Source of the DNA: Bacteroidota bacterium
GTDB lineage: Bacteria; Bacteroidota; Ignavibacteria; Tepidaquicellales; Tepidaquicellaceae
Direction: 5' to 3'
DNA length: 40,124 nucleotides
Assembly (NCBI GenBank): GCA_018266875.1
Contig: JAFDZR010000040.1
Location: 1-40,124 of the forward strand
A program made the position numbers and the translations under genes. Shown piece by piece: positions 1-8,789 of this stretch. The stretch's first letter is position 1; each line of letters begins with the position of its first letter. A model generated the notes under the pieces. That model saw nothing but the letters and a program-made list of their open reading frames with translations, was not told the origin of the DNA and ran no database searches.

Positions 1-48
1 AATATTAAAGTATTTCTTATGATTAAAAATTAATCTGGACAGTATTGG
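1..48 (+). repeat. 48-bp dispersed repeat, copy 1 (cut by window edge)
   Basis: Read on the opposite strand, these bases match 16115-16162 at 46 of 48 positions by hand alignment; the two differences fall in the stretch after CTGTCC. The copies are therefore in inverted orientation about 16 kb apart. The left window edge cuts this copy, so the true repeat may be longer. It lies between the end of bshA and whatever gene is to the left. Confidence 0.8.
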
Positions 49-60
49 TTTACTTTAAAC

Positions 61-77
61 ATTGAACATTGAACATT
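61..77. repeat. Short tandem repeat, 7-bp unit
   Basis: The unit ATTGAAC occurs twice in a row followed by a partial third copy (ATT), directly at the 3' end of bshA and overlapping the first bases of its stop codon. It has no evident function and may simply be slippage-prone DNA. Confidence 0.6.
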
Positions 78-1218
78 ACATTCCCAGTACTTTGTCATAA
101 AATTTTTCATACATCGGAACGATATTTTCTTCGCTGAAATATTCTGCGCGCTTTCTGGCATTTTTGGAAAACTGACTGTATCTTTTTTCGTTTGTAAGAA
201 GCTCTACAGCATACTTTGCCATTCTATCCACATCACCGATCTCTGCAATATAACCGGTCTCTCCGTGCAGATTAAGTTCAGGCAGACCTCCGACACTGGA
301 TGAGATAACAGGAACTCCGCAGCTCATGGCTTCAAGCGCAGATAATCCGAAACTCTCCGACTGAGACGGAATAAAGAATAGATCAGTGACAGACAGCAGT
401 TCGACCAATGCATCCTGCTTACCCATAAATTTTATTTCCTCAAAAATTCCAAGTTCACGTGAAATTCTTTCGCACTCGCTTCTCTCAGGTCCGTCCCCGA
501 TGAGCAGAAGTTTGCAATCAACCTTTTCCCTGACCTCATTGAAAATCTTAATAACATCCTGCACCCTTTTTAAAGCGCGGAAATTTGATGTATGTGTCAG
601 TATCTTTTCATCATTTTTTGCAAAGTTTTTTCTGAAGCACTTTGTCTTTTCGTTATCCTCGCGCTTGTATTTGTTTATATCAATAAAATTGGGGATGACT
701 TCAATCTCCTTGTCTATCTGATACTGCTGCTGGGTTTTCTCTTTCAGAAATTTAGAAACGGCGGTAACCCCGTCAGACTTCTGAATACTGAATTTCATTG
801 TAGGCAGAAAACTCGGCTCAAGTCCCGTCAGCGTAATGTCCGTTCCGTGAAGGGTAGTGATGAATTTAATGTCGGCTTTATTCCCGCTTTCTGATTTTAG
901 TATTTCCCTTGCAAGGAAAGCGCTGGTGGCATGAGGAATAGCGTAATGCGCATGCAGCAGATCAAGGTCATGAAACTTAGTCACTTCAACCATCTTGCTT
1001 GCCAGTGCAATTGAATAAAGGGGAAATTCAAAAAGAGGGTAATTGTTAATCTCCACTTCATGATAAAAAATATTATCGATGAATCCGTTCAGACGCGTAG
1101 GCATTGCATAAGAAATAAAATGTATTTCGTGTCCTCGCATTGCAAGTGCTTTTCCGAGTTCAGTAGCTACTACTCCGCTTCCTCCGTAAGTTGGATAACA
1201 TGTGATTCCTATTTTCAT
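76..1218 (-). CDS. bshA: N-acetyl-alpha-D-glucosaminyl L-malate synthase BshA
   Basis: GT4-family glycosyltransferase (GT-B fold) that joins UDP-GlcNAc to L-malate, the first step of bacillithiol synthesis in the cytoplasm. The 380-residue length is usual for BshA. Visible features are the N-terminal glycine-rich loop PTYGGSGVVATELG (residues 9-22), HAHYAIPHA (89-97), TTLHGTDITL (121-130), the BshA-typical SNFRALKRVQD (211-221) and the C-terminal nucleotide-sugar E-x7-E motif with E288 and E296 in SESFGLSALE. The ATG start fits the family N-terminus. No bshB or bshC lies in the window. It diverges from the gene at 1468 across a 249-bp intergenic region. Generic GT4 enzymes are the alternative, but the N-terminus and SNFR-x-KR-x-QD motif favour BshA strongly. 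Confidence 0.93.
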   Translation of the reverse strand: MKIGITCYPTYGGSGVVATELGKALAMRGHEIHFISYAMPTRLNGFIDNIFYHEVEINNYPLFEFPLYSIALASKMVEVTKFHDLDLLHAHYAIPHATSAFLAREILKSESGNKADIKFITTLHGTDITLTGLEPSFLPTMKFSIQKSDGVTAVSKFLKEKTQQQYQIDKEIEVIPNFIDINKYKREDNEKTKCFRKNFAKNDEKILTHTSNFRALKRVQDVIKIFNEVREKVDCKLLLIGDGPERSECERISRELGIFEEIKFMGKQDALVELLSVTDLFFIPSQSESFGLSALEAMSCGVPVISSSVGGLPELNLHGETGYIAEIGDVDRMAKYAVELLTNEKRYSQFSKNARKRAEYFSEENIVPMYEKFYDKVLGM

Positions 1219-1399
1219 AAAAGATATATGTTAGGCACAAATATAATTTAATAAACCCTTAAGAAAAATACATTAGACAATTCCTTTGAAAATCCATTTT
1301 TAAGATTAAAAATTTTTTTAATAAAATATGATCTATGTCATTTACAAAAAAGCTTTTAACCCCTGTATTTATTGAATAAAAAGCGCGTCTGTAACAGGA

Positions 1400-1438
1400 A
1401 ATGAATTTAAAAAATCAGACGTTTTCGGTAAATTCATT
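1400..1438 (+). promoter_or_regulatory. Inverted repeat in the leader of the GTPase gene
   Basis: AATGAATTTA (1400-1409) and TAAATTCATT (1429-1438) are perfect 10-bp inverted arms separated by 19 bases, ending 29 bases before the ATG at 1468. A second short arm pair, CGTCTG (1386-1391) and CAGACG (1416-1421), interleaves with it, so the two hairpins would be mutually exclusive in RNA. It could be an operator or a leader structure; no riboswitch class is recognised. Confidence 0.35.
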
Positions 1439-1467
1439 CACCTCAATAAATTAAAATATACCAGTAT

Positions 1468-2793
1468 ATGAAAAAGATCAAAGTTCTAATCATGGGAGCG
1501 GCAGGAAGGGATTTTCATAATTTTAATGTTGTTTACAGAGATAATCCGTTATATGAAGTCGCAGCATTCACCGCAACACAGATACCTTTCATTGATAAAA
1601 GAATTTATCCGAAAGAATTAAGCGGAAATTTATATCCGAAAGGAATTCCGATTTATCTGGAAGAAAATTTAATTGGACTTATCAGAGAGCATAAAATCGA
1701 TGAAGTCGTATTTTCCTACTCAGATGTGACTTTTGAATACATAATGAAAAAAGCAGCCGAGGTAAATGCAGCGGGAGCTTCTTTTAAAATGCTCGGCTAT
1801 GATCAGACAGCCGTGAAATCAACTAAACCGGTCATTGCAGTAGTGGCTTCAAGAACAGGTTCAGGCAAGAGTCAGACTTCAAGAAAAGTCGTGGAAATCC
1901 TCAAGGATATGGGAAAGAAAGTCGTTGCAATAAGACATCCGATGCCGTATGGAAATTTAGCTAAACAAAAAGTTCAGAGATTTGCGGAAATCGCCGACCT
2001 GAAAAAACATAAATGCACCATTGAGGAAATGGAGGAATACGAGCCTCATGTTGTCAGCGGAAACATCATTTACGCCGGAGCTGATTATGAAGCGATCGTC
2101 AGAGAAGCGGAAAAAGAAGCCGATGTGATCATCTGGGACGGCGGGAATAATGATATGCCTTTTTATAAAAGCGATCTCGTTATTACGGTTCTCGATCCGC
2201 ACAGACCGGGACATGAACTGCGGTATTATCCCGGATTTACAAATCTTCTGATCTCGGATGTGGTGGTAATCAATAAAATAGATTCCGCAGATCATTCGGA
2301 TGTAAATGACGTCAGGGATAACATTAAAAAATATAATCCGAAGGCAGTCATTATTGAAGCCGCTTCACCTGTGTCACTTGAAAAACAGAGTGATGAAAAG
2401 CATATCAGGAATAAAAAAGTTCTCGTTGTTGAAGACGGACCGACACTTACTCACGGAGAGATGAAATACGGAGCGGGAACTATTGCAGCTCAGAAATTCG
2501 GTGCACGGGAAATTATTGATCCGAGAAAGTATGCAGTCAGGACAATCAAAGATACGTTTGAAAAATATCCCGGGATCGGAAACCTTCTGCCGGCAATGGG
2601 CTACGGTGAAAAACAGATCAGGGATCTTGAAGATACCATCAACAGCGTTCCCTGCGACAGTGTGCTGATAGGTACGCCAATTGATCTCAGAAGACTTATA
2701 AAATTCAAAAAACCAACGGTAAGAATAAATTATATGCTGCAGGAGATCGGCAAACCTGATCTCAGGGATATCCTTATTGAAAAATTCTCTTAA
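1468..2793 (+). CDS. Cyclic 2,3-diphosphoglycerate synthetase-like GTPase (COG2403 type)
   Basis: A P-loop protein of 441 residues resembling archaeal cyclic 2,3-diphosphoglycerate synthetase, which closes 2,3-diphosphoglycerate to the cyclic compound using ATP. The N-terminal ~110 residues look like a Rossmann-type domain (VLIMGAAGRDFHNFN at 6-20). A Walker A follows at ASRTGSGKSQ (127-136), then DGGNNDMPFY (224-233) and a GTPase-like VINKID (267-272), giving a G3E/MinD-like nucleotide-binding core. The C-terminal part has the segment GTPIDLRRL. There is no signal peptide, so it is cytoplasmic. A strong terminator follows directly, so it is probably transcribed alone. Bacterial members of this family lack demonstrated function to my knowledge, so the substrate is inferred; the family call is good, the reaction is not. 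Confidence 0.75.
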   Translation: MKKIKVLIMGAAGRDFHNFNVVYRDNPLYEVAAFTATQIPFIDKRIYPKELSGNLYPKGIPIYLEENLIGLIREHKIDEVVFSYSDVTFEYIMKKAAEVNAAGASFKMLGYDQTAVKSTKPVIAVVASRTGSGKSQTSRKVVEILKDMGKKVVAIRHPMPYGNLAKQKVQRFAEIADLKKHKCTIEEMEEYEPHVVSGNIIYAGADYEAIVREAEKEADVIIWDGGNNDMPFYKSDLVITVLDPHRPGHELRYYPGFTNLLISDVVVINKIDSADHSDVNDVRDNIKKYNPKAVIIEAASPVSLEKQSDEKHIRNKKVLVVEDGPTLTHGEMKYGAGTIAAQKFGAREIIDPRKYAVRTIKDTFEKYPGIGNLLPAMGYGEKQIRDLEDTINSVPCDSVLIGTPIDLRRLIKFKKPTVRINYMLQEIGKPDLRDILIEKFS

Positions 2794-2799
2794 TTTAAG

Positions 2800-2822
2800 A
2801 GCCCGGGAAACCGGGCTTTTTT
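2800..2822 (+). terminator. Rho-independent terminator after the GTPase gene
   Basis: AGCCCGG (2800-2806) pairs with CCGGGCT (2811-2817) around a GAAA loop and runs into a T tract (2817-2822), seven bases after the stop codon of the gene ending at 2793. Confidence 0.92.
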
Positions 2823-2947
2823 ATATTTTAATTTCTCTCTTGAAAAAGAAAATTGAAATATCCATTCTTGATAATTCAAGTCCAGCCCTCAAATAAAATT
2901 TTAATTAATTTTATCCCCTTTGTCAGATCAAATATCATTTTAATTCT

Positions 2948-4135
2948 ATGAAAAGAATCAGAAGTATCGCTGTTTATTTGTCGTTGATAAGTTCAGTGAT
3001 CTTTTCAGGATGTTTTTCCCTGAGCATTGACAAAAGAGTGGAAGTCAATCCGGAAGAAGACTGGCTGATGATAGGCGGGAATCCGCAGAAGACCAACGTT
3101 TCCCGTTCAGATTCATTGCTCAATCCGCCTTTTAATCTTTACTGGCAGTATGATGTGGACGGCGGTCTTGCGAAAAACTGTATCTCGGTCAGCGATGCTA
3201 TTGTTTTTGTGAATACTCTTAACGGAGAATCCTATGCTCTGGATATTTTCAGCGGGAAAAGTCTCGGCAGAACTTCTGCAATGGGAAGCTCATCCTATTC
3301 CACTCCCCTTATTGACAACAACAATATCATTGTTACTTCTTCGGGAATCAAAGGCAATATGATATTCAGTTACAATCTGATCAGCGGAATTGAAAAATGG
3401 AAAAGAAATATTGGCAGTGTAGAATCCTCTCCGGTAATGGTTGGCGAAGATCTTCTTGTCTGCTCCGTAAACAACAAGATCTACAGACTTAATTCAAAAA
3501 CAGGTTACATAGTGTGGGTTACAAGACCAAGGAATGAAAGATTTCCGCAGTATTCATTCTACAACAGTCCAACCGTATACGGAGATCAGGTATTTGCAGG
3601 AAATAACGGAGGCAGCATGTTTGCATTTGACCTGAATAACGGCAGAGAGTTATGGAAATATAAAACCGGTTTTTCAATTTCCTGTGACGTATCCGCAAAA
3701 GACGGAAAAATATATTTCGGTTCAGATGACGGGAATTTTTACTGTCTGGATACGGCAGGTATCCTGGTCTGGAAAAAAGATCTCAGGACAAAATTCCAGG
3801 CAGCTTCAACTTTTTACAAAGACTTGGTAATTACTGCAGGAATTGACGGAAATGTATACGCCATGAATTCACAGAATGGTGACCCGGTCTGGACTTTCAA
3901 AACAAAAGGCGCGGTTTGGGCTACTCCGCTGCTGCATAAGGATTTGATCTTTATCGGCTCTTATGACAGAAGATTTTACTGCCTGGATGCCGGAAGCGGA
4001 AAAGAGCTCTGGAATTATTTGTGTGAAGGTAGAGTAAGGACCAGCGCTGTTGTCTGGAAGGATTATATTTTTACCGCAAGTGATGACAAGTATGTTTACT
4101 GTTTCTCAAACAAAGAAATGAAAAAGGAAAAATAA
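2948..4135 (+). CDS. PQQ-like beta-propeller lipoprotein (BamB-like fold)
   Basis: A 395-residue outer-envelope lipoprotein. The N-terminus is a type II signal peptide ending in the lipobox-like VIFSGC, with the cysteine about residue 22. The rest is a chain of PQQ-like/quinoprotein propeller repeats: units of roughly 40 residues carrying patterns such as VYAMNSQNGDPVWTF, FYCLDAGSGKELWNY and MFAFDLNNGRELWKY. The fold resembles BamB and PQQ dehydrogenases, but no dehydrogenase active site is seen, so a scaffolding or binding role is more likely than catalysis. It is followed after one base by a PEGA-domain protein, so the two are surely one operon and may work together at the cell surface. It is not clearly BamB itself, and no bam genes are nearby. 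Confidence 0.85.
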   Translation: MKRIRSIAVYLSLISSVIFSGCFSLSIDKRVEVNPEEDWLMIGGNPQKTNVSRSDSLLNPPFNLYWQYDVDGGLAKNCISVSDAIVFVNTLNGESYALDIFSGKSLGRTSAMGSSSYSTPLIDNNNIIVTSSGIKGNMIFSYNLISGIEKWKRNIGSVESSPVMVGEDLLVCSVNNKIYRLNSKTGYIVWVTRPRNERFPQYSFYNSPTVYGDQVFAGNNGGSMFAFDLNNGRELWKYKTGFSISCDVSAKDGKIYFGSDDGNFYCLDTAGILVWKKDLRTKFQAASTFYKDLVITAGIDGNVYAMNSQNGDPVWTFKTKGAVWATPLLHKDLIFIGSYDRRFYCLDAGSGKELWNYLCEGRVRTSAVVWKDYIFTASDDKYVYCFSNKEMKKEK

Positions 4136-4136
4136 C

Positions 4137-4931
4137 ATGCGTTTGCTGATAATTTTAATTCTGACGTTTTCTTTTACCGCCTGTTATGCGCAGAGTGATA
4201 CTGCTTTTGCAGGTGATTCTGCGAAATATTATTCCGTAACTTTTTTTTCCGTACCGGATAACGCCGAGATATACAGTGACACATCGTTTATTGGAGTTAC
4301 TCCTCTCAGCGGTCACAGAATGAAGGAAGGGGTTTATAATTTTAAATTCATAAATCCGGGATCGGGAAATTACTGGCAGAACTCAAATGAAACTGTTACG
4401 CTTGATCTGAAAAGCGATACGGCTGTAAGCGTATTTTTTAAATTCTTTTATTACTTTGATTCTGACCCATTCAATGCATCGGTTTTGTTTCAGGACACTC
4501 TGCTCGGATATACTCCTTTAAGATTATTCACGGAAAGCAAATTGACAGGGGATCTGATCTTCAGAAAAAAAAATTACCGTGACCTGATATTCAAGCTTGA
4601 AGATTATGATTTTGAAACAGGAGCAAAAGTAAAACTGCTTCCAAAAGGAAAGGAATCGCTCAATGAAAGTGTTTACAAAGATAAGGGAACTCAGTTCAAC
4701 ACCAAAAGAAACCTGCCTGTAATAATATCTCTCGGAGTTGCCTCGATTGCCGGCGCATATTTTACATATGATTTTAAAACAAAGGGGAACAGGGATTATG
4801 ATGAATATCTAATGACAGGATCTCAGCAGAAGCTTGATGATTCTAAAAAGAAAGATGCATATTTTGTAGTTTCACTGATCCTAATGCAGGCAGCAATCGG
4901 AGGACTGATCTATTTCCTTTTCTTCGACTGA
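4137..4931 (+). CDS. PEGA-domain envelope protein with C-terminal membrane segment
   Basis: 264 residues. A signal peptide is visible (MRLLIILILTFSFTACYA, residues 1-18, with a possible lipobox-like cysteine), then a PEGA-type domain at about 30-75 (FSVPDNAEIYSDTSFIGVTP) and a second divergent copy at about 105-150 (DSDPFNASVLFQDTLLGYTP). PEGA domains are small beta-sandwiches on surface proteins, often near the membrane or S-layer. Two hydrophobic stretches follow (LPVIISLGVASIAGAYFTYD and, at the very end, FVVSLILMQAAIGGLIYFLF), so the C-terminus is probably membrane embedded. It starts one base after the stop of the propeller lipoprotein. Function unknown. Confidence 0.8.
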   Translation: MRLLIILILTFSFTACYAQSDTAFAGDSAKYYSVTFFSVPDNAEIYSDTSFIGVTPLSGHRMKEGVYNFKFINPGSGNYWQNSNETVTLDLKSDTAVSVFFKFFYYFDSDPFNASVLFQDTLLGYTPLRLFTESKLTGDLIFRKKNYRDLIFKLEDYDFETGAKVKLLPKGKESLNESVYKDKGTQFNTKRNLPVIISLGVASIAGAYFTYDFKTKGNRDYDEYLMTGSQQKLDDSKKKDAYFVVSLILMQAAIGGLIYFLFFD

Positions 4932-4958
4932 TTATTATCGAAGGCTCATCAATCAGTC
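4926..4958. terminator. Convergent inverted repeat between two gene ends
   Basis: GACTGATT (4926-4933) and AATCAGTC (4951-4958) are perfect 8-bp arms around a 17-base loop. They span the stop codons of the convergent genes ending at 4931 and 4953. There is no T tract on either side, so it is at best a weak or factor-aided terminator. Confidence 0.35.
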
Positions 4959-5849
4959 TACAATCCTGATCTTCTCAACAGGTTTAATGAAAAGATTTCT
5001 CCATACTATTGTGAGAAGAATAACTACCGAACCTGCTATGGAATATACAGTCGGAACTTCTCCAACGCCTATAAAAACCCAAATAGGATTCAGTATAGCT
5101 TCAAGCATCGCAATGATCATTGACTCGGTAGCTGATATATATTTTACCCCTTCGTTAAAAATAATATAACTTATTCCGATCTGAAACACTCCCATGTATA
5201 TCAGTATCATCGCCTGTGAAAACTCAACGATTAATTTATCATAAACCATCGGCAGACAAAGTATACATACGAGAAGATTCCCTACAATAATATATATGAT
5301 AGTGCTTTCCGATTTATGGATCTGCTTTTTCCATTTCAGGAAAAGCGTGAAAAGCGCAAAGCTTATTCCCGATCCGATAGCAGTTAAATTTCCCTTAATG
5401 CTTGTCAGATCGAGCTTTCCAAAAAAGAACAGACTCATGCCGGCAATACAGAAAATCAGAGCGGTTAAATTCTTCCTGTCGAATTTTGTTTTTAAAAAAA
5501 CCGGTTCGAGCAGCAGCAGATAGATAGGAGCCGTAAACTGTAGAAAAATTGCATTCGCAGCGGTTGTGAGTTTAGTGGCAACTACAAATAGCACTAAGAT
5601 AAATGAATACATCAGACTGCAGAGAACGGAAATAAGATTGAATTCAAACTTAAGGTTTGTCTTGTTGAAAACAGAAATTATCAGGATCGTAACTGCGGCA
5701 ATAAGCGAACGGTAAAAAGAGATCTGATAAGCGTCAAGCGATAATACTTTTATAAATAATCCACCGGAGCTCCAGAGCAGAGCGCAGAAACTTATATAGA
5801 TAAGTCCTTTTTTATGTAAAGGTATGGAGTTAATTATTTTTGAAAGCAT
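4953..5849 (-). CDS. DMT-superfamily (EamA) transporter
   Basis: An inner-membrane permease of 298 residues with about ten hydrophobic segments arranged as two EamA repeats, the usual length and layout of the drug/metabolite transporter superfamily. The first repeat begins near GLIYISFCALLWSSGGLFIK (residues 15-34), and the second near GNLTAIGSGISFALFTLFLK. The end of each repeat has the typical helix pattern, for example MLEAILNPIWVFIGVGEVP in the second. The substrate cannot be told from sequence; amino acids, nucleosides and drugs are all known for relatives. It is last in a minus-strand run, 29 bases after the hydrolase gene. Confidence 0.88.
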   Translation of the reverse strand: MLSKIINSIPLHKKGLIYISFCALLWSSGGLFIKVLSLDAYQISFYRSLIAAVTILIISVFNKTNLKFEFNLISVLCSLMYSFILVLFVVATKLTTAANAIFLQFTAPIYLLLLEPVFLKTKFDRKNLTALIFCIAGMSLFFFGKLDLTSIKGNLTAIGSGISFALFTLFLKWKKQIHKSESTIIYIIVGNLLVCILCLPMVYDKLIVEFSQAMILIYMGVFQIGISYIIFNEGVKYISATESMIIAMLEAILNPIWVFIGVGEVPTVYSIAGSVVILLTIVWRNLFIKPVEKIRIVD

Positions 5850-5878
5850 AAACCGGAGAAATAATTTATTCCCCTCAC

Positions 5879-7321
5879 TCAGGGAGTAATACTTGAAACA
5901 AACAGGTTTGAATTGTTTTCCGCAATCGCAAGATCTTCCGAATCTGTAACAAAATCTCCGTTAAGATCAGTAGCTGAATAACCCGTTGTAAAATTAAACA
6001 CATCGTTGTCAGTCATGGCAAGATCCTGAAGATCCACAACACCGTCTTTGTTTACATCTCCGCTGAAAATACAATACCGCTGACCTTTCCTGATAAGATT
6101 GTTACCGAATGCGCTGGAAGAGTCGGATGTAAAATCATAAAATGAATTCTTAAGCGAAAATATGAACGCACCTGAGCTGCTCCAGGTCTCAACGGAATTT
6201 CTGTGGGATACCTGAATAAAATAATTTTCATTATTGTTCGCTTCCGTAAAACTGAATACGCAGTATCCCGAATCATCAACAACAGCGGCAGATGAATCTG
6301 TTACAAAGTAAGGAGATGTGTTTTTTCTCAGATATAGTTTTATGCTGTCGTTATTCATGACCTGAGTATTGCTGTTATAAAATCCCTGGAGGAGAACATT
6401 CAAACCAAGATTATTATACTTCATTAATACGGAGGTATCATTACGTGCATCGGCGCTGTAAAGAAATTTTTTATAAGCGGTGTCATTTTTCAGGAACATA
6501 TTAAAAAATGAGGTCACATAAAATCTTGTGATCCTCTGCTGTTCAGGTCTGCTGATAGTTGCAGCGTTGTCAACCAGATCGTCAAATCCCGGAAGAAGAT
6601 GGAACTGACTGTGATTACCGCCTTTTATATTCACAATTTGTCTGAACGGAGAAGAACTGTTATAATGAGGAATCTGATTTGTCCAGTATGAAGCTATGCT
6701 GTCTCTCTGACCGGAAAGGAGCTGAACCGGGTTTTTAATGTTTGAAGCTGCGGTTACCGAAGAAGGGTTGGTTGTAGCAGCTGCCAGAGAAGAGACAGCT
6801 CTGATGTTTGAATCCAGAGAGCCGGCAAGAAAACTGCAGCCGCCTCCCATAGAATGTCCGAAAACACCGGAGTTAACAGTATCAATTACCTGATAAAACA
6901 AATCCCCGGGAGTTCTTCCTTTCCTTTTGATATCTTTTAAAACAAATACAAGATCTTTTGCAAAATTCAGGTGATTTGGAAATAAACCTGTTTCTGTAGA
7001 AGGCGCAATTACAATAAAGCCCCAGCTGGCAAGATGACGGTAAAGCGAAACATACAAATTCGGATTGAGAGTAAATCCGTGACCGAAAGAAATTACAGGA
7101 TACAGGCTGCCCTGAAGGACAGGAGTTCCTGAACCTTCTGAAGTTGCAGGATAATACACAAGAGATGAAATATTTCTGTTAGATCTTGAAGAGTCAGTAA
7201 ATGTTAATGTTCTGTTCCCGACGAAAGGTATATAGCCCGAATCCGACGGAATTGTCTGAGACAAACAGATCCCTGAACCGATAAAAAGTAATATGAACAG
7301 AGAATGAATAAATTTTCTCAC
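5879..7321 (-). CDS. Secreted alpha/beta hydrolase with dockerin-like tail
   Basis: 480 residues. A signal peptide (about 1-21, ending ICLSQ) precedes an alpha/beta hydrolase of the PAF-acetylhydrolase/chlorophyllase-like group. The nucleophile is S157 in GHSMGGG, the oxyanion region is FGHGFT (79-84), and a histidine candidate lies in GGNHSQFH. The last ~65 residues hold two calcium-loop-like segments, GDVNKDGVVDLQD and TDLNGDFVTDSED, a dockerin-like/EF-hand module frequent on secreted proteins of Ignavibacteria and Bacteroidota. Such tails are not evidence of a cellulosome here. The start is GTG and overlaps the stop of the preceding dehydrogenase as GTGA, so the two are translationally coupled. 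The substrate is unknown; an ester is likely. Confidence 0.83.
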   Translation of the reverse strand: MRKFIHSLFILLFIGSGICLSQTIPSDSGYIPFVGNRTLTFTDSSRSNRNISSLVYYPATSEGSGTPVLQGSLYPVISFGHGFTLNPNLYVSLYRHLASWGFIVIAPSTETGLFPNHLNFAKDLVFVLKDIKRKGRTPGDLFYQVIDTVNSGVFGHSMGGGCSFLAGSLDSNIRAVSSLAAATTNPSSVTAASNIKNPVQLLSGQRDSIASYWTNQIPHYNSSSPFRQIVNIKGGNHSQFHLLPGFDDLVDNAATISRPEQQRITRFYVTSFFNMFLKNDTAYKKFLYSADARNDTSVLMKYNNLGLNVLLQGFYNSNTQVMNNDSIKLYLRKNTSPYFVTDSSAAVVDDSGYCVFSFTEANNNENYFIQVSHRNSVETWSSSGAFIFSLKNSFYDFTSDSSSAFGNNLIRKGQRYCIFSGDVNKDGVVDLQDLAMTDNDVFNFTTGYSATDLNGDFVTDSEDLAIAENNSNLFVSSITP

Positions 7322-8271
7322 TTATGTTTAAATTTTTTTTCTGTCTCCTTTAACATAATCCTGGTCATTTTTTCGAGATTGATCTTGTGTTTCCATCCCC
7401 AGTCATTTCTTGCGACCGAATCATCTATACTCTGAGGCCATGATTCTGCAATAACCTGTCTGAAGTCAGGCTTATATGTGATCTCAAAATCCGGAATATA
7501 CTTTTTGATCTCATCAGAGAGTTGTCTCGGATCAAATGTAATTCCGCTCAGATTATAACTTGAACGGATACTTAATCTGGAAGAATCGGCTTCCATTAGT
7601 TCTGTAGTTGCTCTGATAGCGTCATCCATAAACATCATGGGAAGCTTTGTATCAGGCTTGAGAAAGCACTCGTATTTTTTGCTTTCAATTGCGTCATAAA
7701 AAATCTCAACGGCATAATCCGTAGTGCCTCCACCGGCTTCGGTTTTATAACTGATAAGACCGGGATACCTTATGCTTCTTACGTCCAGACCGTGTTTATG
7801 ATTGTAATATTCGCACCATCTTTCTCCGGCCAGTTTGCTGATCCCGTAAACCGTGTTCGGTTCCATTATTGTAAGCTGTGGAGTATCTGTCTTTGGTGTA
7901 GTCATTCCAAAAACTGCAATTGAACTTGGCCAGAATATTTTTCTTATGCCTACTTCTCTAGCAAGATCCAGAATATTCAGAAGACTTCTCATATTAATGT
8001 CCCATGCCTGAAGAGGGAGGCGTTCGGCATTTCCTGATAAAACCGCAGCGAGAAGATAGATCTGGGTTATTTTATATCTTATGACGAAATGTATGAGCCG
8101 TTTATCGTCCATAACATCGAGAAGCTGAAACGGTCCTGATTTCTTAACGTCTTTCGGAGCGTCTTTTATGTCAGTAGCAAAAACATTTTCATTACCGTAA
8201 ATTTTTCTTAGTGCCAGAGTGAGTTCGGAGCCTATCTGTCCTGCGGCGCCGACAACAAGAATTTTTTCCAT
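7318..8271 (-). CDS. tdh: L-threonine 3-dehydrogenase, SDR (epimerase-like) type
   Basis: Extended short-chain dehydrogenase of 317 residues. Known enzymes of this type (for example from Flavobacterium) oxidise L-threonine to 2-amino-3-ketobutyrate with NAD+. The NAD-binding GAAGQIG lies at residues 8-14, the acidic residue binding adenosine ribose is in ATDIKD, and the catalytic pair is Y142 and K146 in YGISK with S116/S117 in WPSSIAVFG before it. The C-terminal region with WGWKHKINLEKMTR is typical of SDR-type threonine dehydrogenases rather than of UDP-sugar epimerases. No kbl (glycine C-acetyltransferase) gene is adjacent. It sits 52 bases after the TPR lipoprotein gene. Confidence 0.85.
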   Translation of the reverse strand: MEKILVVGAAGQIGSELTLALRKIYGNENVFATDIKDAPKDVKKSGPFQLLDVMDDKRLIHFVIRYKITQIYLLAAVLSGNAERLPLQAWDINMRSLLNILDLAREVGIRKIFWPSSIAVFGMTTPKTDTPQLTIMEPNTVYGISKLAGERWCEYYNHKHGLDVRSIRYPGLISYKTEAGGGTTDYAVEIFYDAIESKKYECFLKPDTKLPMMFMDDAIRATTELMEADSSRLSIRSSYNLSGITFDPRQLSDEIKKYIPDFEITYKPDFRQVIAESWPQSIDDSVARNDWGWKHKINLEKMTRIMLKETEKKFKHK

Positions 8272-8323
8272 CAGTTAAATGAATTTATTTTGTTCGGTAA
8301 ATTTAAAAACAATTGACCGCTGA

Positions 8324-8767
8324 TCATTTCGGATCAAGTTTTTTTATAATTTCTTCCTGCTTTTGAATTTCAATATCCGTAAGAGGAATTCCTTTCTGTA
8401 TCTTCTGCTGCAGCTGAGAATAAGGAAGCCATACTTCTTCAACCTGTGTAATTTTCTCCTTATCATTGAGTTTGTCAACCTTCACATTGAATTTATCCTG
8501 TTTAAAAAGACCAAGAGCTTTCTGGTAATTTTCAATTGAAAGGTCATACTTCTGAAGTGAGTTATATGCTCTTCCCAGATACATGTATGCTTCGCCGAAT
8601 TCAGGATTATCTTTCACAGCCTGCTGAAATTCCATTACAGATTCGTTGTATTTTTTTTCCTGAAATAATTTCAGACCGGATTCATAACTTACTATTCCTT
8701 TGGTGCCGCATCCGGAAATAAGAATCAGCGCTGTAAGAACAGGGTAAACCAATATATTTTTTTTCAT
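8324..8767 (-). CDS. Small TPR lipoprotein
   Basis: 147 residues from the ATG at 8767. A longer reading from 8803 is possible but would overlap the previous gene and put 12 residues before the signal peptide, so 8767 is preferred. The N-terminus MKKNILVYPVLTALILISGC is a clear type II signal peptide with lipobox LISGC. Two TPR units follow (YESGLKLFQEKKYNESVMEF and AYMYLGRAYNSLQKYDLSIE), then a charged tail. TPRs mediate protein contacts; the partner is unknown. It is placed between the DUF1446 gene and tdh in the same run. Confidence 0.82.
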   Translation of the reverse strand: MKKNILVYPVLTALILISGCGTKGIVSYESGLKLFQEKKYNESVMEFQQAVKDNPEFGEAYMYLGRAYNSLQKYDLSIENYQKALGLFKQDKFNVKVDKLNDKEKITQVEEVWLPYSQLQQKIQKGIPLTDIEIQKQEEIIKKLDPK

Positions 8768-8789
8768 ATTTTTATAATAAAATTTATTT

